Part shown: in pieces, positions 1 through 4,748 of the stretch
Layout: each line of letters starts with the position of its first letter
Position numbering within the stretch: position 1 is the stretch's first letter
Assembly: GCA_021799555.1 (NCBI GenBank)
Contig: JAJZAG010000221.1
Span: forward strand, 1-6,395
DNA from: Deltaproteobacteria bacterium
GTDB lineage: Bacteria > Desulfobacterota > Binatia > Binatales > Binataceae
Direction of reading: 5' to 3'
DNA: 6,395 nt
Translations under genes and position numbers: made by a program
The notes under the pieces: model-generated
Database searches by the model: none
What the model was told of the DNA's origin: nothing
Seen by the model: the letters and a program-made list of their open reading frames with translations, nothing else

Positions 1-61
1 TAACATGGGCGAATCGCTCCATGCTTTCCACGAACAATCCCACAGTCACTCCGCCCGCCAT
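1..61 (-). CDS. Unidentified protein, N-terminal 20 codons only (runs off left edge)
   Basis: On the minus strand an ATG at 61 to 59 opens a frame that stays open to the left edge. It reads MAGGVTVGLFVESMERFAHV. A good Shine-Dalgarno, GGAGG (complement of 69-73), sits 7 nt before the ATG. The start lies 43 bp after the stop of the preceding minus-strand small ORF, so it could be the next gene in the ImmA-like cluster. Too little is visible to name a family. Its first codons and leader resemble those of the 36-residue ORF ending at 1227 (both start MAGG). Support rests on the ribosome binding site and gene order only. Confidence 0.42.
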   Translation of the reverse strand, partial: MAGGVTVGLFVESMERFAHV

Positions 62-104
62 TTCTCCGCCTCCGCTCCGCCTGATGCCAAACGTCCTCTA
101 AACG

Positions 105-227
105 TTAGTGCCAAAGCTTGCGCAGATACTCGCTTAGCGATTCACGGTCGGTCCGTTCCAAGACAGTCTCGTGGTACGCATCACGCCTCATATCACCACC
201 AAAGTTCGGACCGTACTCTCGACGCAT
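105..227 (-). CDS. Small hypothetical protein, 40 aa
   Basis: A minus-strand frame starts at ATG 227 to 225 and ends at TAA 107 to 105. It encodes a hydrophilic, charged 40-residue peptide beginning MRREYGPNFGGDMRRDAYHE and ending in a probable helix rich in Glu, Arg and Leu (LSEYLRKLWH). A weak AAGG ribosome binding site precedes the ATG by 8 nt. It has no recognisable domain and no membrane segment or signal peptide. It is in the same frame as the zinc-ribbon ORF upstream, separated by a single TAG at 324-326 and 32 sense codons. It could therefore be the C-terminal part of a longer protein split by an amber codon rather than an independent gene. The opposite strand is also open here, so coding status is uncertain. 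Confidence 0.35.
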   Translation of the reverse strand: MRREYGPNFGGDMRRDAYHETVLERTDRESLSEYLRKLWH

Positions 228-323
228 GGCCTCTGCCTTGGTGTTACTATTCTTCTGCTCGGTCGTTCCATCTCCATCGCGGTGGCGATTGTCCAGACCG
301 TCCGTCGACCTATGGTTCGACTC

Positions 324-503
324 CTACCTACTCATCCACGATCCGCCGTCGTCAACTGGTGGCGGGTTAGAAACACGCTGTTGACACGCAACGTGTGCTA
401 GCGACCGAGGTTGCGAGTGGGTTTCCTTCGCAAGCTCGACGAGTTGGTCTCTTTGAGTGTCGAGAATTTTCCCGCAGTAAACACAAAGCTCGACTATAGG
501 CAT
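324..503 (-). CDS. Small zinc-ribbon protein, 59 aa
   Basis: A minus-strand frame runs from ATG 503 to 501 to TAG 326 to 324. A near-perfect Shine-Dalgarno, AGGAGG (complement of 514-519), lies 10 nt upstream. The peptide contains CVYCGK at residues 7-12 and HVAC at residues 37-40, giving C7-x2-C10-x26-H37-x2-C40, a plausible CCHC zinc-binding ribbon. The tail is Pro/Gly-rich (PPPVDDGG). The start lies 25 bp after the stop of the ImmA-like protease gene on the same strand, so co-transcription is likely. Small proteins of this design often bind nucleic acid or partner proteins, but the specific role is unknown. The motif, ribosome binding site and spacing together make this the best supported of the small ORFs here. 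Confidence 0.6.
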   Translation of the reverse strand: MPIVELCVYCGKILDTQRDQLVELAKETHSQPRSLAHVACQQRVSNPPPVDDGGSWMSR

Positions 504-528
504 TATGGTTAAGCCTCCTACTCGAATT

Positions 529-1218
529 TTAAACGATCAATTTTAGCTCCGTTAATCTGCGCGCCATGGCGTCGGGCGAGACCCCGAAGACGCCCACGAG
601 CGCATCGAACTGGCGCGCGTGGAACCATTTAGCTCGAGCGAAGTATTCGGCAAGCTTTCTCGGGCTCATCCTCCGAAGACTCGACGGGCTCAGCCTCCCG
701 CCAGTCAACGCATGCGCTTCGTCCTCGCCCATCTCCTCGCGCACGATCTGGCTCCCGAATCGCTCTATAAACTCGTCGCTTACCAGCTCTCGCGGCATTA
801 ACAGGCTCGCTGCAAAGAAATTCGCTTCGATCTCATTAACGCTGACTGGAACCAAGTCGGATCCGCTACGCAGCGACCTCTCCCTCAGCTGACAGGCGCC
901 AGGATGAAGCACAGCGTGACCAGCCTCGTGCGCAGCCGTGAAGCGCTGTGCCTCTACGGATTGACTTTCGGAGATTACGACCACGTCGGTGTCGTACATG
1001 CCAACGGTGCTGCGTCCACGCGAGCTCGGGATTATCCCAACGCGGCGAACAGGGAGCCTCAATATTTCAGAGAGGAACAAGTGCATATCTATTGGAAAAC
1101 ACGCGCGTGGCGGAACCTCCTCGCCGCATATATTTCCCGCGTGGCGCCTAAGGCGCTCAATATAGCTGCGCGCGCAGTCCTCTATCTCGAGCTTTCTTCG
1201 ATCTGTGAGCGTTGACAT
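529..1218 (-). CDS. ImmA/IrrE-family zinc metallo-endopeptidase
   Basis: This 229-residue cytoplasmic protein shows the ImmA/IrrE signature. The zinc-binding HEAGH is at residues 97-101 within FTAAHEAGHAVLH. The second conserved block, NEIEANFFAASLLMP, is at 128-142, and its Glu129 or Glu131 would supply the third zinc ligand. A C-terminal FGVSPDAMARRL segment near 211-221 matches the family's usual ending. Residues 1-60 form a charged N-terminal helix region. Known members cleave DNA-binding repressors (ImmA cleaves ImmR in ICEBs1; IrrE/PprI cleaves DdrO in Deinococcus), usually after DNA damage or stress. The start at ATG 1218 has a modest AAGG site and lies 8 nt after the stop of a small upstream ORF, suggesting coupling. 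No XRE-type repressor gene, the usual partner, is visible within the window. The substrate is unknown. Confidence 0.9.
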   Translation of the reverse strand: MSTLTDRRKLEIEDCARSYIERLRRHAGNICGEEVPPRACFPIDMHLFLSEILRLPVRRVGIIPSSRGRSTVGMYDTDVVVISESQSVEAQRFTAAHEAGHAVLHPGACQLRERSLRSGSDLVPVSVNEIEANFFAASLLMPRELVSDEFIERFGSQIVREEMGEDEAHALTGGRLSPSSLRRMSPRKLAEYFARAKWFHARQFDALVGVFGVSPDAMARRLTELKLIV

Positions 1219-1226
1219 GCCCTTGC

Positions 1227-1337
1227 CTATTCCAAGAGCGCCGACTCGGCCGCCAATGGTACGCGGGCACCGGGATCCTGCTTCCGCTCTGATACTTTGC
1301 TCGCCATCTTATCCAACTCAATCGCTCCGCCAGCCAT
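1227..1337 (-). CDS. Candidate 36-aa peptide upstream of the ImmA-like gene
   Basis: A minus-strand frame runs from ATG 1337 to 1335 to TAG 1229 to 1227, beginning MAGGAIELDKMASKVSERKQ. A Shine-Dalgarno GGAGG (complement of 1346-1350) sits 8 nt before the ATG. The stop is only 8 nt before the protease start, which would allow translational coupling. The peptide is polar with Lys/Glu/Arg, has no Cys and no membrane segment, and matches no family I recognise. It occupies the slot where an XRE repressor normally precedes immA, but at 36 residues it is too short to hold a helix-turn-helix domain. It could be a leader peptide, a small regulator or a remnant of a larger gene. Confidence 0.42.
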   Translation of the reverse strand: MAGGAIELDKMASKVSERKQDPGARVPLAAESALLE

Positions 1338-1416
1338 CGACCCCACCTCCGCCACGTTTCGCGCCTGTTAAGTGTGGCCCCAGCCCGTTGGGCCTAATCG
1401 CAATAAATCAATCCAG

Positions 1417-1515
1417 CCACCACCACATATGGGCCGAAAAACTATGCGACGTGGGCGGAAATATGCTCCCAGACGGAGGCTGATGTCAAGTACGCAGGCC
1501 CAATATGTAGTGTGG
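1417..1515. repeat. Imperfect inverted repeat flanking the minus-strand promoter
   Basis: The 19-nt arm at 1417-1435 (CCACCACCACATATGGGCC) aligns to the reverse complement of 1497-1515 (CCACACTACATATTGGGCC) with a few mismatches or small gaps. The conserved part is ACATAT followed by GGGCC. The two arms are 61 bp apart and enclose the proposed promoter at 1460-1489. They could be paired binding sites for a repressor, possibly one cleaved by the adjacent protease. That link is inference, and an imperfect match of this size can arise by chance. Confidence 0.3.
1460..1489 (-). promoter_or_regulatory. Likely sigma70-type promoter for the ImmA-like cluster
   Basis: On the minus strand a perfect -35 hexamer TTGACA (1489 to 1484) is followed after 18 bp by CATATT (1465 to 1460), matching the -10 consensus at 4 of 6 positions. 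Transcription would begin near 1452 and read into the 36-residue ORF and the protease gene, leaving a leader of about 115 nt. The 18-bp spacing is slightly long and the -10 is imperfect, so a moderate-strength or regulated promoter is expected. Confidence 0.4.
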
Positions 1516-1519
1516 ATGA

Positions 1520-1533
1520 GGTTGTGCACAACC
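1520..1533. promoter_or_regulatory. Perfect 14-bp palindrome, candidate operator
   Basis: GGTTGTGCACAACC is its own reverse complement over all 14 bases. It sits between the minus-strand promoter and the AT-rich tract upstream of dciA, a typical position for a dimeric regulator. On each strand it contains TTGTGCACA, which fits the relaxed DnaA-box pattern TTNTNCACA. An adjacent TGTGGATGA (1511-1519) differs by one base from the complement of the classic box. DnaA binding is therefore an alternative reading, attractive beside a helicase-loader gene but unproven. Confidence 0.4.
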
Positions 1534-1721
1534 CATATATTATGTTGTTGACAATTTTTCGTAAACCTTTCGCTTGACCAGTTTTGCTTCTATCCAGAGG
1601 CGAAGGACATTAGGAATTCTTGTTTCGAGCTTTGTTTGGACCTAACCTCGAAACGTTCGTCGGGTGTTTATTTCGCCGCGTCATTTCAGGCTCGATCGAC
1701 CCGCGCTATCTTGAACTCGCG

Positions 1722-2168
1722 ATGGCATCGAAACGTACGCGACCGATCGTCAAGATCGCATCGGCCCTGCAACCGATTCTCGAACGCCTCGACGTCGAAG
1801 GCGAGTACGGATTTGCCCGACTGATCCGCGCGTGGCCCGCGATCGCCGGCGAGACGATCGCGCGGCGCACCGAAGTCGTTTCGCTGAAGTTCCATACGGC
1901 TGTGATTAAAGTTTCAGGCGCGATGTGGATACAGGAGCTTAGCCTGATGAAGGCGCAGATACTGGCGCGCGTGCGCGAAGAAATTGGCGACGACGTCGTT
2001 CGCGATATCCGCTTTATAGCTGGACGCCTCTCGCGCCGAAATCCGCCCCGGTTGCGCACCGTGCCGCGCCCGGTCCGCCTCTCGATCGAGCTGCCGCCAA
2101 TCAAGGATCCCGAGCTGAAGCGCGCCTTCGAGCGCCTGATAGAAGCGTGGGGCCGCGCCGAAAAGTAA
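1722..2168 (+). CDS. dciA: DciA-type replicative helicase loader (DUF721)
   Basis: From ATG 1722 this is a 148-residue protein with the DUF721/DciA core at about residues 33-100. It shows the conserved RAWPAIAGETIARRT (36-50), the hydrophobic strand region LKFHTAVIKVSGAMW (55-69) and QELSLMKAQILARV (71-84), ending with IRFIAG (96-101). DciA proteins interact with the replicative helicase DnaB and help load it on DNA in bacteria lacking DnaC/DnaI. The tail after residue 102 is basic, then Pro-rich, then a short amphipathic helix. An in-frame TTG at 1620 with AGGA upstream would add 34 residues unlike the family, so the ATG is preferred although it lacks a clear Shine-Dalgarno. It is co-directional with recA, 212 bp downstream, and its stop codon overlaps the start of a palindromic element. 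Confidence 0.82.
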   Translation: MASKRTRPIVKIASALQPILERLDVEGEYGFARLIRAWPAIAGETIARRTEVVSLKFHTAVIKVSGAMWIQELSLMKAQILARVREEIGDDVVRDIRFIAGRLSRRNPPRLRTVPRPVRLSIELPPIKDPELKRAFERLIEAWGRAEK

Positions 2169-2272
2169 AGAGTAACCGCAGATTACACGGATTCAGAGAT
2201 TAAAAAGATATTATCCCGCTCGGCGCGCAGCGCGCCGAGCGGGATAATCTGTGAAATCTGCGGTTACTCTTT
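2167..2272. repeat. Nested palindromic repeat element, copy A (dciA-recA gap)
   Basis: The outer arms are an 18-bp perfect inverted repeat: AAAGAGTAACCGCAGATT (2167-2184) against 2255-2272. Inside lies an independent perfect inverted repeat of 19 bp per arm (2210-2228 and 2230-2248, centre A2229; ATTATCCCGCTCGGCGCG and complement), a very stable hairpin. Between them the left arm carries GATT at 2181, 2190 and 2198, about 9 nt apart, and the right arm carries AATC at 2246 and 2255, exactly 9 apart. The element starts within the dciA stop codon. It shares CAGATTACACGGATT with copy B at 3469-3577. In RNA it could end or attenuate transcription or protect the dciA 3' end, but no T-run follows. 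Confidence 0.85.
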
Positions 2273-2319
2273 GGCCTGTGGATGCGGGGTGACGCGGCCA
2301 TAGCGCTATTGCGTGCGAT

Positions 2320-2347
2320 TTGTGGCAAGATTCGCTCAAGCTAAAAT
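2320..2347 (+). promoter_or_regulatory. Possible recA promoter
   Basis: TAAAAT at 2342-2347 matches the -10 consensus at 5 of 6 positions and lies 33 bp before the recA ATG. The -35 candidate TTGTGG (2320-2325) with 16-bp spacing matches only the first three bases. The gap between the palindromic element and recA is 108 bp and contains no recognisable LexA box of the enterobacterial, Gram-positive or alphaproteobacterial type. Confidence 0.35.
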
Positions 2348-2380
2348 TCTATCGGACGCATCCAAACGGAGTCCTATTCG

Positions 2381-3463
2381 ATGGCGCAGGAGATTAAAAG
2401 CAAAGCGCTCGACCTAGCGCTCAGCCAGATTGAAAAGCAGTTCGGCAAAGGCTCGATCATGAAGCTTGGCGAGCAGGCTATCGCTGGCGATATCGCGGTC
2501 GTGCCCACCGGCTCGCTCGGACTCGATATTGCGCTGGGAGTCGGCGGTTTACCGCGCGGCCGCGTGGTCGAGATTTACGGACCGGAATCTTCGGGAAAAA
2601 CCACGCTCGCGCTCGAGTGTATCGCCGAAGCGCAAAAGCGCGGCGGTACCTGCGCCTTTATCGACGCCGAACACGCCCTTGATGCCGCATACGCCCGCAA
2701 GCTCGGCGTCAAGGTCGAAGATCTGCTCATCGCGCAGCCCGACAACGGCGAACAGGCGCTCGAAATCGCGGAAACCCTAGTTCAGTCGGGCGCGATCGAC
2801 GCACTCGTAATCGATTCGGTCGCGGCGCTTGTGCCGCGCGCCGAGATCGAAGGTGAGATGGGCGAGCCACAGATGGGATTGCAGGCGCGCCTGATGTCGC
2901 AGGCGCTGCGCAAGCTTACCTCGATTATCGCGCGCTCGCGCACGATCGTGATCTTCATCAACCAGATCCGCATGAAAATCGGCGTGATGTTCGGAAATCC
3001 GGAGACGACCACCGGTGGCAACGCGCTCAAGTTTTACTCCTCGGTGCGCCTCGATATCCGCCGCATCGGTACGATCAAGTCCGCCACCGAAGTGATCGGC
3101 TCGCGCACCAAGGTCAAGGTCGTCAAGAACAAGGTCGCACCTCCTTTTCGCGAAGCCGAGTTCGATATCCTGTACGGCTCGGGTATCTCGAAGGAAGGCG
3201 AGTTGGTCGATATCGGCTCCGAGATGAACGTGATTGAAAAGCTCGGCGCGTGGTATTCGTACAACGGCGAACGAATCGGACAGGGCCGCGAGAACGCGCG
3301 CGACCTCTTGAAGGCGAATCCGAAACTTGCCGATGAAATCGAGCAGAAGATCCGCGAAAAGTTGGCCGTCAAACCCGTCGTCCTCCCCGAAGCCGCCGCC
3401 AAAGACGAAGAACCTCCTGAAGAAGAACCGACCTCCGCGCCGCAGGGAAAAAGGAAAGGTTAA
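2381..3463 (+). CDS. recA: Recombinase RecA
   Basis: This is a full-length 360-residue RecA. It forms ATP-dependent filaments on single-stranded DNA, drives strand exchange in recombinational repair and activates LexA-type self-cleavage. Visible motifs are Walker A GPESSGKT at 67-74, the catalytic glutamate E98 in DAEHAL, Walker B ALVIDS at 141-146, and the L2 DNA-binding loop region around 196-213 (MKIGVMFGNPETTTGGNA). The C-terminal domain ends in an acidic tail near 341-350 (KDEEPPEEEP) followed by a basic end. The start is supported by GGAG at 2368-2371, 9 nt upstream. No intein or frameshift is seen. Palindromic elements lie immediately 3' and in the 5' gap, so recA is bracketed by repeats. 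It converges on the DUF445 gene. Confidence 0.98.
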   Translation: MAQEIKSKALDLALSQIEKQFGKGSIMKLGEQAIAGDIAVVPTGSLGLDIALGVGGLPRGRVVEIYGPESSGKTTLALECIAEAQKRGGTCAFIDAEHALDAAYARKLGVKVEDLLIAQPDNGEQALEIAETLVQSGAIDALVIDSVAALVPRAEIEGEMGEPQMGLQARLMSQALRKLTSIIARSRTIVIFINQIRMKIGVMFGNPETTTGGNALKFYSSVRLDIRRIGTIKSATEVIGSRTKVKVVKNKVAPPFREAEFDILYGSGISKEGELVDIGSEMNVIEKLGAWYSYNGERIGQGRENARDLLKANPKLADEIEQKIREKLAVKPVVLPEAAAKDEEPPEEEPTSAPQGKRKG

Positions 3464-3468
3464 GAAGA

Positions 3469-3577
3469 AAACAATCCACAGATTACACGGATTTCACCGA
3501 TTATAAGAAAACAGAAAGCTCGCGCGGCGGCACGGATGCGCCGCCGCTCTGAATCTGTGTAAATCTGTGGACTGTTT
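3469..3577. repeat. Nested palindromic repeat element, copy B (recA-DUF445 gap)
   Basis: The outer arms 3469-3484 (AAACAATCCACAGATT) and 3562-3577 match as an inverted repeat at 15 of 16 positions. The left arm carries GATT at 3481, 3490 and 3499, exactly 9 nt apart. The right arm carries AATC at 3552 and 3562. The centre holds a GC-rich hairpin with stem GCGGCGGC (3524-3531) and GCCGCCGC (3540-3547) and an 8-nt loop. The element starts 5 bp after the recA stop and ends 11 bp before the DUF445 stop, so it fills the convergent gap. It may act as a bidirectional terminator. It shares its arms, but not its hairpin sequence, with copy A. Confidence 0.8.
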
Positions 3578-3588
3578 ACCCTGCCTTT

Positions 3589-4566
3589 TTAGATAGCGGA
3601 TTTGATCGCCGCCATGATCGCCGGGCCATGCTGCGCGACCAGTCGTGATAGCTCGAAGCATAGCCCGAAGAGCGCGCCGAAGATGCCGCCGTTGACCCGG
3701 ATCCAATCCAAATGCGTCCGCGTCTTCGACTCGATTTGAAACCGGATCTGATCGTCGGTCAGCCGCGCCAGGTTGTCCTTAACCATCTGCGTGATCTGTC
3801 CGCGGCTCGCCTCTACCGCCCGGCGCACCATCGCGTCCATCAGCGCGCTAGCCTTCTCGTGTGCGAAGCTGGCGGGCTTTTGCAACTCGGCGCCAAGTTC
3901 GTGAATCGAGCTTTCGAGCGCGCCCATCAATTCGGGATCATCGCGCAGCTCGGGTAATCGGCGGCGCAGATTAGCTACGATCCGGGCGCTCAGCGAGCGC
4001 ACGCCCACCTTGTTGAGGGCCGCGTAGATACGGGTGAACGTCTTGGGCAGGAGCTTGCGCAGGATCGCGTCAAGCCGTTCGAGCGCCTGCTCGGATTCGA
4101 GTCCCGCCGTTGCGCGCTCAAGGATATGCGCAACCGCCTCACTGCCGAGCAACTCGTCGATTTTCACTTCGGCAAGGTACATGCCCGCGCGCGCGACCAG
4201 ATCCATCTCGCCGAGTTTTTTTCCGATCATCTCGGGCGTGAGCCACTCTTTTTCGATCGTCACCGCGATCCCGTCGATCAACTTGACCCGATTTCGCGGC
4301 AACACCCCCGAGTTCGGCAGATACCATCGCCGCTCGAAGATCATCTTGAGCGCGATATAGTCGCACAGCCCCCCAACAAGAGCCGCCTCCGCCATCGCAA
4401 GCACGACTTCGCCGGGCGTTGCAAACGTGGTATAGCGCACGACTATCCATCCGGCGATATACACCATCGCCGAGACAGTGAGCGTCAAATCGCCTTTGCG
4501 CGAGAAGATGAATTCGTTCCATGTTGCGGCCGCCTGCGGCGCCGCGATTACTTGGGCACTTTCCAT
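3589..4566 (-). CDS. DUF445 family membrane protein
   Basis: From ATG 4566 this is a 325-residue protein of the DUF445 (YjiN/YheB-like) family. It shows the family architecture: a hydrophobic segment at about 27-47, a second at about 54-78 containing VGGLCDYIALKMIF (family pattern G-G-x-x-[DN]-x-x-A-x-x-x-[LI]-F), a long charged helical middle (80-280), and a C-terminal hydrophobic segment at about 292-312 (NGGIFGALFGLCFEL). The middle part carries the typical LIDGIAVTIEKEWLTPE. Membrane location is inferred from these segments; the function of the family is not established. An upstream in-frame ATG at 4701 would add 45 polar residues lacking family character, so 4566 is preferred, though its Shine-Dalgarno is weak. 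It converges on recA and diverges from the methyltransferase. Confidence 0.85.
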   Translation of the reverse strand: MESAQVIAAPQAAATWNEFIFSRKGDLTLTVSAMVYIAGWIVVRYTTFATPGEVVLAMAEAALVGGLCDYIALKMIFERRWYLPNSGVLPRNRVKLIDGIAVTIEKEWLTPEMIGKKLGEMDLVARAGMYLAEVKIDELLGSEAVAHILERATAGLESEQALERLDAILRKLLPKTFTRIYAALNKVGVRSLSARIVANLRRRLPELRDDPELMGALESSIHELGAELQKPASFAHEKASALMDAMVRRAVEASRGQITQMVKDNLARLTDDQIRFQIESKTRTHLDWIRVNGGIFGALFGLCFELSRLVAQHGPAIMAAIKSAI

Positions 4567-4700
4567 GCCTAAAGTTTGTGACCCACGGTCGCGACCGATC
4601 AAGCCGCTTTGATGCAGCCCGGCTATTGCACCTGCATGACATCTGGGGTTCACACGGTCTCGTGAAGTGTGTTTGGGAGACGAAATCAGGAAGGAGAACA

Positions 4701-4748
4701 ATGCCTAAAACACATCGACCAAACCGGACTATTATCGGCGGCGAATAA
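4701..4748 (+). CDS. 15-aa micro-ORF with very strong ribosome binding site
   Basis: ATG 4701 is preceded by AGGAAGGAGAACA, containing AAGGAG (4691-4696) at 4 nt, one of the strongest Shine-Dalgarno sequences in the window. The frame MPKTHRPNRTIIGGE stops at TAA 4746-4748. It could be a leader peptide for the methyltransferase gene 197 bp downstream, or the start of a gene now frameshifted: dropping into frame 4709-4921 after the AAAA run gives a longer coding-like sequence. No homologous peptide is recognised. Confidence 0.4.
   Translation: MPKTHRPNRTIIGGE

Larger units (their letters stand above)
1338..1721. other. Divergent intergenic region between ImmA-like cluster and dciA
   Basis: No convincing gene is seen in these 384 bases. 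The plus-strand frame over 1205-1483 is a proline- and serine-rich shadow. The stretch holds a likely minus-strand promoter (1460-1489), an imperfect inverted repeat (1417-1435 with 1497-1515), a perfect 14-bp palindrome (1520-1533) and an AT-rich tract around 1535-1570. It also holds two -35-like hexamers on the plus strand, TTGACA at 1548-1553 and TTGACC at 1574-1579. Neither has a good -10 at normal spacing, so the dciA promoter could not be placed. A TTG at 1620 preceded by AGGA could extend dciA by 34 codons but is not preferred. Confidence 0.55.

Noticed and set aside
5..401. Three overlapping plus-strand frames (5-370, 118-384, 171-401)
   Set aside because: They overlap each other, have no good ribosome binding sites or recognisable domains and are rich in Ser/Arg/Pro. 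The minus strand here has better starts and a zinc-binding motif, so these are shadows.
1376..1396. Stem-loop GGCCCCA/TGGGCC as terminator
   Set aside because: Short stem with a bulge and no following T-run on either strand; no gene ends here.
1205..1483. Plus-strand 92-residue frame
   Set aside because: Low-complexity Pro/Ser-rich translation with no motif, antisense to the 36-residue ORF and promoter region of the ImmA-like cluster.
1620..1721. N-terminal extension of dciA from TTG 1620
   Set aside because: A TTG with AGGA upstream is possible, but the added 34 residues do not resemble DUF721 N-termini and the ATG at 1722 gives a normal-length protein.
2273..2380. LexA-type SOS box upstream of recA
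   Set aside because: No match to CTG-N10-CAG, GAAC-N4-GTTC or GTTC-N7-GTTC types could be found; other lineage-specific boxes cannot be excluded.
2167..3577. CRISPR array interpretation of the repeated elements
   Set aside because: Only two copies 1.3 kb apart with a gene between them, no regularly spaced spacers and no cas genes.
4586..4597. 12-bp palindrome CGGTCGCGACCG as an operator for the DUF445 gene
   Set aside because: CG-rich self-complementary 12-mers with CGATCG/TCGCGA-like cores are common in this kind of sequence; no supporting promoter or second copy was seen.
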